5,053 bases of DNA from positions 1-5,053 of the forward strand of contig DOHL01000084.1 of assembly GCA_003535305.1 (NCBI GenBank), written 5' to 3'. The notes under the pieces are model-generated. The model had not been told where the DNA came from. It made no database searches and saw only the letters and a program-made list of their open reading frames with translations. The position numbers and the translations under genes were made by a program. The DNA is from Candidatus Acetothermia bacterium (GTDB taxonomy: Bacteria; Bipolaricaulota; Bipolaricaulia; UBA7950). Shown one piece after another: positions 1-5,053 of this stretch (its first letter is position 1; each line of letters starts with the position of its first letter).

Positions 1-62
1 CAGACAGGTGCAACGCACAGGCAGGCGTACAGGCAGGCAGTCTTTATTTTGCAATGTAGACG
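1..62. repeat. Short imperfect tandem repeat after the peptidase operon
   Basis: The ten bases ACAGGCAGGC occur at 17-26 and again at 29-38, a 12-base period, and a related CAGACAGG opens the window at 1-8. This lies just beyond the TAG stop (63-65) of the minus-strand D-aminopeptidase gene. A small GTGC-AAC-GCAC inverted repeat sits at 8-18, but its stem is only four pairs and no T run follows on the minus strand, so I do not call a terminator. The repeat may continue to the left of the window. Its function is unknown, and it may be simple low-complexity intergenic sequence. Confidence 0.4.
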
Positions 63-872
63 CTATCTCCCCACGTTGAATATCAACCTTAAAATACGGT
101 TAATCTCCATCATATCAGCGCCGGTGTAGGCAAGTGTACGATCATCAATCTGTTCCACTCCCGGTATATCTTGCGCTGAAAAGGCGGATAACGGCCGCAT
201 AAGATCCACTTCCAGACGAATCGGTCTGTCGATCACAAATGGTTGTATATCTCCCAGATTAGTGAGTGCCGTTTTAATTCCACTCTGGATAGCCTTCTGT
301 GCGCCTTTTGGGGTGAGACTGTGAGCAGCGGTGGTGTTTATCGCCCATTTTACGATCACCCGCTTGGTCGAAGGCAACAGGGAGGCAATCTCAGCATCGA
401 TCGTATCATCACCGGCAGTAAAGGCGAGCGGAACACCAAAATGTCCGGCAATAGCAGCGTTGAATCCTCCTTCGCCGACCGTCGTTCCGTTGAGACGGAG
501 GTTGTATACCTGTCCGGTAAACGAGTGGGCGAGCACACCTGCCCTGTCTCCCGCTCTGGAGTGATAACCGATAAAACAAGCAGCAGCAAACGTATTGTCG
601 ATTCCCGCCATCATCCCTAATGGACGCGGCGATCCCTGAATAACAACGGCATCTTCATGCAGTTCGTCGAGCACCAAGTTGCGCATATGACCGTGTGAAT
701 CAGCAACAACAACCTCTGATGCTCCTGCTTCCAACGCTCCTTTAATCGCTGCATTCGCCTCCCACGTCATCCATTTACGCGCCTTTTCGTACTCCGACCC
801 TTCCAGCTTAACATGATCGCCATGAGTTACGCCGGCGATCCCTTCCATATCCACTGAGATATAAATCTTCAC
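63..872 (-). CDS. M55 family D-aminopeptidase (DppA-like)
   Basis: This 269-residue protein matches the M55 family, whose characterised member, Bacillus subtilis DppA (about 274 residues), is a zinc D-aminopeptidase that releases N-terminal D-Ala from short peptides such as D-Ala-D-Ala and assembles into a decamer with an internal chamber. The family metal ligands are all visible: D8 and E10 in the opening VDMEG, H60 in ADSHGH, H104 in GYHSRAG and E134 in VGEGG. H116 in LAHSFTG corresponds to the active-site histidine. There is no signal peptide or membrane segment, so it should act in the cytoplasm. The start is GTG at 870-872, supported by AAGGAG five bases upstream and by the family N-terminus beginning immediately. 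The GTG overlaps the TGA of the M28-like gene, so the two are probably translationally coupled. Unlike dpp operons, no transporter genes are visible. The exact substrate is inferred. Confidence 0.93.
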   Translation of the reverse strand: MKIYISVDMEGIAGVTHGDHVKLEGSEYEKARKWMTWEANAAIKGALEAGASEVVVADSHGHMRNLVLDELHEDAVVIQGSPRPLGMMAGIDNTFAAACFIGYHSRAGDRAGVLAHSFTGQVYNLRLNGTTVGEGGFNAAIAGHFGVPLAFTAGDDTIDAEIASLLPSTKRVIVKWAINTTAAHSLTPKGAQKAIQSGIKTALTNLGDIQPFVIDRPIRLEVDLMRPLSAFSAQDIPGVEQIDDRTLAYTGADMMEINRILRLIFNVGR

Positions 873-2911
873 TGTCGCTCCTTTTTATTAGTTCGTAGTT
901 CTATTACTTCTACTTCCGCCAGATGGCGGAAGTAGCGGATAAGGGTCTCCACTTCCACGGAGATACCAGTGCTCAAAGTAACGCGCCGAGCGATCTCCAG
1001 CAGATTGCGTTTGCCGTCGACCCACATTGCAGCGTGATCAGTGATCGTGCGCAGGCTGAGATCTTTTGTCATCAATTTACGCAGCCATGCGACCCGCTTC
1101 CAGCCTAATTTAGCTGTTATAAACCCGATCCCATTGAGCGGACCGGTCCATTTGCGTATCGGGATCAATTGAGCAGCCTCTATTTCACTCGGCGAGCGGG
1201 TTATTGCGCTCGCACCGGTATCTTCCCCTGCTAATTCCCTTCCTTTGGCGAGTAATGCAGTTTGTAACAAGGCGGATTTCTCTTCCAATTTGGTTTGACA
1301 ATCGGAGATCATCGCGCTAATACGTTGGTCATCGCCACCGAGCCGAGCCACGGAGGCAACGGTCTTCTTTTCGATCTCCGCGCGATAATTGAGCGTTGCT
1401 ACTCCCTTATCCATTTCCAGCGCTATTTTTTGCGAATCAGTTATTTGATGAAGAGCCCAGACTGTTTCGCGTGCTGATTCTCCCAATCGCGCCAATCCGC
1501 GTTGAAAGCTGTTGTAGACAAAGAGAGATACCTCTGCTTCTTCTGCTGAAGTCACTGCCTGAGCAATATGAGCCACCAATTGACCGACCTTGCTTAACTC
1601 GGTTGGATCGATCTTGTCCACTGTGTCGGCCGACGAATGGTAGAACTTATCCGGCCAATGGAGAAAGGCGATCGCCGGGACGTTACATTGGACAAAGGGA
1701 GCATTGTCCGTCCCTCCACCGTAGGGGCCGACACGGTATTGCCACAAACTGCCGGAGTTGCTGCTGGAATAAGATCCCTTGTCTACCGGCACTTTCTCCA
1801 GGAAATGCTCCCCTAAATCGTTGATATAGGAAGGCACGGCATCGGGCGTCCGCTCCATGATCAGCGGTCCACCACAGAGTTGTTGATTCTCACCGACCAT
1901 ATCGCAACTGATCACTAATTGTAGTTGCTCAGTCCATTCCGGTTGCGCGTGAAGATAGGCAATCGTCCCGGTCCATTCCGGGACCCACATAAAGCGGATC
2001 GTCCGTGTCGGCCGAGGCCATTTCCCATCACTGATCAACCGATTCCACGTGCGAGCGATCTCCAGGATCAGCGCTGTCCCGCTGGCATTGTCGTTCGCTC
2101 CTGGCGCAGGATGACAGATATGAGCGATAAGGAGTACTTCCTCATCTCGCTTCTTTTCTCCCTCGATCGCCGCGCTCAATGTAAGAAGATCACCGGTGGC
2201 AAGCTCGCTGTCGATCGTTGCCTGGACTTTGACCGCCCTTTTCCCTTTCGTTAACTCGCGAAGACGGGTCATGTGGTGATAATTCACAGCAAAGCTGAAG
2301 ATAGCGCTGCCATTATCCTCAACACGCACTCTGTTATAACCGATTTGCTCCGGCGAGTTCTCCCGCGTGCGTAGAGGGGGCATTTCAACGAGGCAATCGG
2401 TGATCACGCCGATTGCGCCCTGTTGCGCTGCCTCTTCGGCAGCTGTTGCTGCGCCCCAACCAGCGCCGCTGATCAGTACGACTGCTCCTGTAACTTCCTT
2501 TCCGCTGTAGTCTTCCTCAGAAAGCCCTCTGCCGACATCGATCACCGGGGCGATGATTCCCTTTGGCGGGGTAGCGGCGGAATTACGTCCCAAACTGCAT
2601 GGCTGGGCAGCAAAGTCGGCCAACAATATCTCTTCCGGCTCAATAAGGCGTAATTCAGCTTTGCTCGCCGTCCAATGCCATGGTTGTTTCCATGTCCACC
2701 AATAACTTTTGCCGTCGACCGGAAAGCGGTGAATCTTTATTGCCGCCAGTTCCGCTTTTTCCAGCTCGCTTTTCACCAACTCAATTGCTGCTTTGATCCC
2801 CGGTGATACCTGCCCCCGATCGAATGCCGCGATCTGTCCGGCCATCCGTTTGGCGCGTTCCCCGGAGAATTCTGCGGAGAAGAGCCGGGAAAACTCATGT
2901 AAATCCTGCAT
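869..2911 (-). CDS. M28-like zinc aminopeptidase with PA domain and C-terminal extension
   Basis: This 680-residue protein has no signal peptide or membrane segment and is probably cytoplasmic. An N-terminal region (about 1-110) resembles the lead-in of DUF4910-type aminopeptidases. A PA-like domain (about 110-215, with VVLISGAGWG and GAIGVITD) is inserted before the catalytic core, as in many M28 enzymes. The core (about 240-455) contains AHICHP and ANDNASG (H264, D274), VPEWTGT (E312), SCDMVG (D337) and YHSSADTVDKID (H425). By comparison with Streptomyces aminopeptidase these are the zinc ligands and the general-base glutamate. The usual second glutamate of the EE pair is W313. The HICHP and PExxGT style resembles DUF4910 relatives. 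Residues 455-565 look mainly helical, and 580-675 look like a small winged-helix-type module (VDGKRNLLEIARR and onward). The ATG at 2909-2911 has a GGAGG site four bases upstream. The gene is first in a pair with the D-aminopeptidase. It probably removes N-terminal residues from peptides; the specificity is unknown. Confidence 0.87.
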   Translation of the reverse strand: MQDLHEFSRLFSAEFSGERAKRMAGQIAAFDRGQVSPGIKAAIELVKSELEKAELAAIKIHRFPVDGKSYWWTWKQPWHWTASKAELRLIEPEEILLADFAAQPCSLGRNSAATPPKGIIAPVIDVGRGLSEEDYSGKEVTGAVVLISGAGWGAATAAEEAAQQGAIGVITDCLVEMPPLRTRENSPEQIGYNRVRVEDNGSAIFSFAVNYHHMTRLRELTKGKRAVKVQATIDSELATGDLLTLSAAIEGEKKRDEEVLLIAHICHPAPGANDNASGTALILEIARTWNRLISDGKWPRPTRTIRFMWVPEWTGTIAYLHAQPEWTEQLQLVISCDMVGENQQLCGGPLIMERTPDAVPSYINDLGEHFLEKVPVDKGSYSSSNSGSLWQYRVGPYGGGTDNAPFVQCNVPAIAFLHWPDKFYHSSADTVDKIDPTELSKVGQLVAHIAQAVTSAEEAEVSLFVYNSFQRGLARLGESARETVWALHQITDSQKIALEMDKGVATLNYRAEIEKKTVASVARLGGDDQRISAMISDCQTKLEEKSALLQTALLAKGRELAGEDTGASAITRSPSEIEAAQLIPIRKWTGPLNGIGFITAKLGWKRVAWLRKLMTKDLSLRTITDHAAMWVDGKRNLLEIARRVTLSTGISVEVETLIRYFRHLAEVEVIELRTNKKERQ
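878..883 (-). promoter_or_regulatory. Ribosome binding site for the GTG-started D-aminopeptidase
   Basis: On the minus strand AAGGAG is followed by five bases (CGACA) and then GTG. This site lies inside the last codons of the upstream peptidase gene. It decides the start, because the GTG is the codon at the correct distance and it opens directly into the conserved metal-binding N-terminus. Confidence 0.8.
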
Positions 2912-2970
2912 CTTCCCTCCAACTTACCACTATGTACTTGTTTGTCCACCTGTCTGAGAACGCTAAAAAC

Positions 2971-3090
2971 ATGGAAGAGGCCACAGAGTACGATTATCTG
3001 TATTCTCTGAACAATCAATGTAATTATAGTCAACAAGACATTAAGGTTCCAAGATTACGGAGCTGCTTCTGTTTCAGACAATGGAAGAGG
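2971..3090 (+). repeat. Pair of ATGGAAGAGG direct repeats in the intergenic gap
   Basis: The ten bases ATGGAAGAGG occur at 2971-2980 and 3081-3090, exactly 110 bases apart in the 230-base gap between the radical SAM gene and the peptidase pair. The two copies lie on opposite sides of the predicted promoter, one in the leader and one upstream of the -35 box. Flanking bases differ, so this is not a larger duplication. They could be binding sites or chance. Confidence 0.35.
3023..3052 (-). promoter_or_regulatory. Predicted sigma70-type promoter for the two-peptidase operon
   Basis: Read on the minus strand, TTGGAA (3047-3052) is followed by 18 bases and a perfect TATAAT (3023-3028). The start of transcription would fall near 3016, leaving a leader of roughly 105 bases before the ATG at 2911. 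The perfect -10 box in a non-coding gap, oriented toward the operon, is the main support. The -35 box matches four of six consensus positions. Confidence 0.5.
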
Positions 3091-3141
3091 TGGCAAAAGG
3101 CATCTTTACCGCCAGACAGGCCCATCAGTGCTGCCGTGTTT

Positions 3142-4620
3142 TTAACGAACGTATAGTTCGTATATCTTGCGGAAATGGTGACCGTAGACCGCAAGTGTAA
3201 CTGCCAGAGAAAGTAACTTGGGGCGGCGAACAAGTGTCCAGAACAAAAGCTTCCAGTAATGGCTCCGTTCCTTGCCGATAATACCTAAGTGAAAGACGGA
3301 ACGGAAGAAACCCAGAACGCGCTCAAATTCCAACGGGGAGTTGGTCTTTGGCTGTTTATACTCTTGCAAGAAGGTTTTGACGCGCCGGTAGTAATGCTCG
3401 GGCGAGTAGATGTGTTGCAGTATGCGCTTGTACCCCTCTCGCAACGTATCGGGGTTCATAGTGGGGATAATGTTCGTTGTCCCATCTACATTGTCCCCCG
3501 ACATTCGACCGAGCAGGCGGCCCGCTCTCTTTAGGCGTTCGTAAAGTCTTGTGCCGGGCGGAGCTTGTAACAAGCCGACCATCGCCGTCACAATTCCACT
3601 TTTTTGGATAAAATCAATCTGCCGCTGGAAGATGGAGGTTGTGTCATTGTCGAAGCCGACGATAAATCCACCCTGCACCTGCAACCCGGCTCGCTGAAGA
3701 TGTTTCATATCTTCGACCATGTCCCGGTTCTTGTTCAGTCCCTTGCTGCATTCGGTCAGGCTGTTTTCATCCGGTGTCTCGATTCCGATAAAGACCGTGC
3801 GAAAACCCGCCTCGACCATCATCTGCATCAACTGCTTGTCGTCGGCCAGATTGATTGAGACTTCGGTGTTGAACATCATTCTCCTCTTGTCTTTCCGCCA
3901 CTCAATCAGGGCTGGCAGCAGCTCGGTTTTGAGACATCTCTTGTTCCCAATGAGGTTGTCATCCACGAAGAAGATGTGTCCCTGCCACCCCAAATTATCA
4001 AGACAGTCCAGCTCGGCAATAATCTGTTCGGCAGTCTTGGTGCGTGGCCGGTGTCCGAACAACGCCGTTACGTTACAGAACTCACAATTGTAAGGACAGC
4101 CTCGGGAGTACTGGATGCTCATCGAAGCGTACCGGCCCAGGTCTGCTAATGCCCACAAAGAGGTCGGTGTCTTACGGAGATCAGGAAACTCAGATGTTGT
4201 GTAAACCCGCATGGCGCCCCCCTGTCCCAAATCTGCCAAAAAGAGAGGGAGGGTCACCTCCGCTTCATTGAGAACGAAATGATCGACTTCTGCAAACTGT
4301 GCGTACTCGCTGGTGAAGAGTGGTCCTCCGGCGACGACTTTAACACCTGCTTCTTTACACCGGGTAATAATTCGATACGCTGACTCTCTTTGCACGACCA
4401 TTCCGCTGATAAAAGCGTAATCGGCCCATGATAGATCTTTTGCAGTGAGCTCTGCCACATTAACATCGACCAAACGCTTTTCCCATTCCGGCGGCAACAT
4501 CGCAGCGACCGTCAACAGACCTAACGGAGGCAATGCAGCTTTCTTGCGTATGAATTTAAGCGCGTATTTGAAACTCCAAAATGTATCTGGAAACTCAGGA
4601 TAAATTAACAGTACATTCAT
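3142..4620 (-). CDS. B12-binding radical SAM protein with DUF4070-type C-terminus
   Basis: This 492-residue protein has three parts. Residues 1-135 form a cobalamin-binding Rossmann-like domain (VLLIYPEFP, PPLGLLTVAA, VVAGGPLF). It lacks the DxHxxG motif, having D52-V-N54 in that place, so the cobalt would not be ligated by a protein histidine from that motif. Residues 165-350 are the radical SAM core, with the iron-sulfur cysteines C175, C179 and C182 in GCPYNCEFC, FFVDDN at 217-222 and GIETP at 279-283. Residues from about 350 (LLQAPPGTRLYERL) resemble the DUF4070 tail shared with the hopanoid C-2 methylase HpnP. It should be a cytoplasmic enzyme using SAM and a 4Fe-4S cluster, plausibly a methyltransferase or other radical catalyst. 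I do not call it hpnP because most members of this large family are uncharacterised and no hopanoid genes are nearby. The ATG at 4618-4620 has a strong AAGGAGG site five bases upstream. Confidence 0.9.
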   Translation of the reverse strand: MNVLLIYPEFPDTFWSFKYALKFIRKKAALPPLGLLTVAAMLPPEWEKRLVDVNVAELTAKDLSWADYAFISGMVVQRESAYRIITRCKEAGVKVVAGGPLFTSEYAQFAEVDHFVLNEAEVTLPLFLADLGQGGAMRVYTTSEFPDLRKTPTSLWALADLGRYASMSIQYSRGCPYNCEFCNVTALFGHRPRTKTAEQIIAELDCLDNLGWQGHIFFVDDNLIGNKRCLKTELLPALIEWRKDKRRMMFNTEVSINLADDKQLMQMMVEAGFRTVFIGIETPDENSLTECSKGLNKNRDMVEDMKHLQRAGLQVQGGFIVGFDNDTTSIFQRQIDFIQKSGIVTAMVGLLQAPPGTRLYERLKRAGRLLGRMSGDNVDGTTNIIPTMNPDTLREGYKRILQHIYSPEHYYRRVKTFLQEYKQPKTNSPLEFERVLGFFRSVFHLGIIGKERSHYWKLLFWTLVRRPKLLSLAVTLAVYGHHFRKIYELYVR

Positions 4621-4649
4621 CGCCCCCTCCTTATAACCTTTCCATAGGG

Positions 4650-4663
4650 ATAAGTATACTTAT
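4650..4663. promoter_or_regulatory. Perfect 14-bp palindrome over the -10 box
   Basis: ATAAGTATACTTAT is its own reverse complement. It covers the proposed -10 element (4653-4658) of the radical SAM gene. A dimeric repressor bound here would block the promoter. It is AT-rich, which lowers its significance, and no regulator gene is visible in the window. Confidence 0.4.
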
Positions 4664-4680
4664 ATTACGTCAATGAACAA
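4653..4680 (-). promoter_or_regulatory. Predicted promoter of the radical SAM gene
   Basis: On the minus strand TTGTTC (4675-4680), 16 bases, then TATACT (4653-4658) form a plausible promoter, with transcription starting near 4646 and a leader of about 26 bases that contains the strong Shine-Dalgarno. The -10 matches five of six consensus bases; the -35 is weak. A better -35-like TTGACG lies at 4668-4673 but has no good -10 at a workable distance, so the exact elements are uncertain. Confidence 0.45.
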
Positions 4681-4763
4681 GTGGGTTTAAGTAACAGGCT
4701 CCAGCATGCCCGGATCATCCATTATTCCTTCATCAAGCGGAAAGCAGCTGCGCCGCTGTATGA

Positions 4764-4786
4764 TAACAGATATAGATTGCCTGTTA
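4764..4786. promoter_or_regulatory. Inverted repeat TAACAG-N11-CTGTTA over the ddl -35 box
   Basis: The two six-base arms (4764-4769 and 4781-4786) flank and partly cover the proposed -35 element TTGCCT (4777-4782). A further copy, GTAACAGGC at 4691-4699, is the exact reverse complement of GCCTGTTAC at 4779-4787. Arm spacing and position fit an operator for a dimeric regulator, but the identity of any such protein is unknown. Confidence 0.4.
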
Positions 4787-4805
4787 CCGAATAACTGTCT
4801 ATAAT
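4777..4805 (+). promoter_or_regulatory. Predicted ddl promoter
   Basis: TTGCCT (4777-4782), a 17-base spacer and a perfect TATAAT (4800-4805) make a good sigma70-type promoter. Transcription would begin near 4811-4813, only four to six bases before the ATG at 4817, giving an almost leaderless message. Confidence 0.6.
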
Positions 4806-4816
4806 ATCACGCTGGG

Positions 4817-5053
4817 ATGATAGAGAAGAGGTTAAAAAAGGCGACAATCGGAGTTCTCTTTGGTGGAGATTCAACGGAAAGGGAGATCTCGTGTCGCTCG
4901 GGCAGTGCTGTCCTTGCGGCGCTGCAAACGAGTGGATATCGCTCTCGTGCTATCAAAATTGCATCTTCTGACGACTTTGTTCCCGGACTGCGCGGGATAG
5001 AAATAGCATTTATCGCTCTCCATGGAGGTAACGGTGAAAACGGAGTGATACAG
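4817..5053 (+). CDS. ddl: D-alanine--D-alanine ligase, N-terminal part (cut by window end)
   Basis: The frame is open for 79 codons to the window edge; the family usually runs 300-370 residues, so about three quarters is missing. Ddl joins two D-alanines using ATP to make the D-Ala-D-Ala end of the peptidoglycan stem peptide, in the cytoplasm. The visible part is the N-terminal domain: GVLFGGDSTEREIS (12-25), with E21 matching E15 of Escherichia coli DdlB, then RSGSAVLAAL, and IALHGGNGENG (66-76), with H69 and E74 matching H63 and E68. E. coli has HGRGGEDG where this protein has HGGNGENG, a mild variation. The start is firmly limited: TAA at 4802-4804 is in frame upstream, and ATG 4817 is the only usual start codon between it and the first motif. 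No Shine-Dalgarno precedes it. The ATP-grasp part lies outside the window. It is divergent from the radical SAM gene, 196 bases away. Confidence 0.9.
   Translation, partial: MIEKRLKKATIGVLFGGDSTEREISCRSGSAVLAALQTSGYRSRAIKIASSDDFVPGLRGIEIAFIALHGGNGENGVIQ

Noticed and set aside
243..620. Plus-strand open frame of 125 codons opposite the D-aminopeptidase gene
   Set aside because: It lies wholly antisense to a well-supported conserved gene, has no recognisable motifs and reads like a shadow translation.
3089..3113. Imperfect hairpin GGTGGCAAAAGGCATCTTTACCGCC as a terminator of the radical SAM gene
   Set aside because: The stem needs a mismatch and wobble pairs, and no T run follows on the minus strand.
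2803..3156. Plus-strand open frame of 117 codons spanning the intergenic gap
   Set aside because: It overlaps the start of the peptidase gene and the end of the radical SAM gene on the other strand, has no ribosome site that I can see, and its protein shows no family features.
3145..3161. Inverted repeat ACGAAC-GTATA-GTTCGT at the end of the radical SAM gene
   Set aside because: It lies within the last codons (through the final arginine), the stem is six pairs, and A-rich rather than T-rich sequence follows on the transcript, so it does not look like an intrinsic terminator.
3030..3233. Minus-strand open frame of 67 codons between the radical SAM gene and the peptidase pair
   Set aside because: Nearly half overlaps the conserved radical SAM coding sequence in another frame, and the rest has no motif or promoter of its own.
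3142..4620. Naming the radical SAM gene hpnP
   Set aside because: The domain order is shared by many uncharacterised proteins, and no hopanoid biosynthesis gene is visible to support the specific function.
4760..4804. 14-codon open frame before ddl as a possible leader peptide
   Set aside because: No ribosome site precedes it, it runs through the proposed -35 and -10 of ddl, and it would be upstream of the predicted transcript start.

Overview
The window is bacterial DNA of roughly balanced base composition with dense coding. It holds three complete genes on the minus strand and the first 79 codons of a fourth on the plus strand. A D-alanine--D-alanine ligase means the organism makes peptidoglycan. 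The other families (an M55 D-aminopeptidase, an M28-like metallopeptidase with a PA domain, and a B12-binding radical SAM protein with a DUF4070-type tail) occur in many phyla, so I do not name a taxon. Nothing points to a phage, plasmid, transposon or CRISPR locus. There are no tRNA or rRNA genes.

Layout from left to right. Positions 1-62 are a short tail after the last minus-strand gene and carry a small CAGGCAGGC-type repeat. Positions 63-872 encode the M55 D-aminopeptidase (DppA-like), starting at a GTG whose bases overlap the TGA stop of the upstream gene (GTGA). Positions 869-2911 encode a 680-residue M28-like zinc peptidase with a PA domain and a long C-terminal extension. These two genes form a translationally coupled pair. 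A promoter-like TTGGAA-N18-TATAAT lies about 110 bases upstream of the pair. Positions 2912-3141 are otherwise non-coding. Positions 3142-4620 encode the radical SAM protein, with its own Shine-Dalgarno and promoter-like elements. Positions 4621-4816 are a divergent control region with two separate symmetric elements, one over each proposed promoter. Positions 4817-5053 are the start of ddl, cut by the window edge.

Working picture. The M28-like and M55 enzymes are probably a cytoplasmic peptide-breakdown pair, one plausibly acting on ordinary N-terminal residues and the other on N-terminal D-residues. Together they would let the cell reuse D-amino-acid-containing peptides, for example from wall turnover. 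Ddl consumes D-Ala to build D-Ala-D-Ala, so the neighbourhood is loosely themed on D-alanine peptides. This link is inferred from position and family only. The radical SAM enzyme has no known substrate and does not obviously fit the theme.

The signals most worth checking are the ddl start, where promoter and start codon are so close that the mRNA would be almost leaderless and has no Shine-Dalgarno, and the symmetric elements in the same intergenic region. I see no strong evidence of a wholly new biological system.
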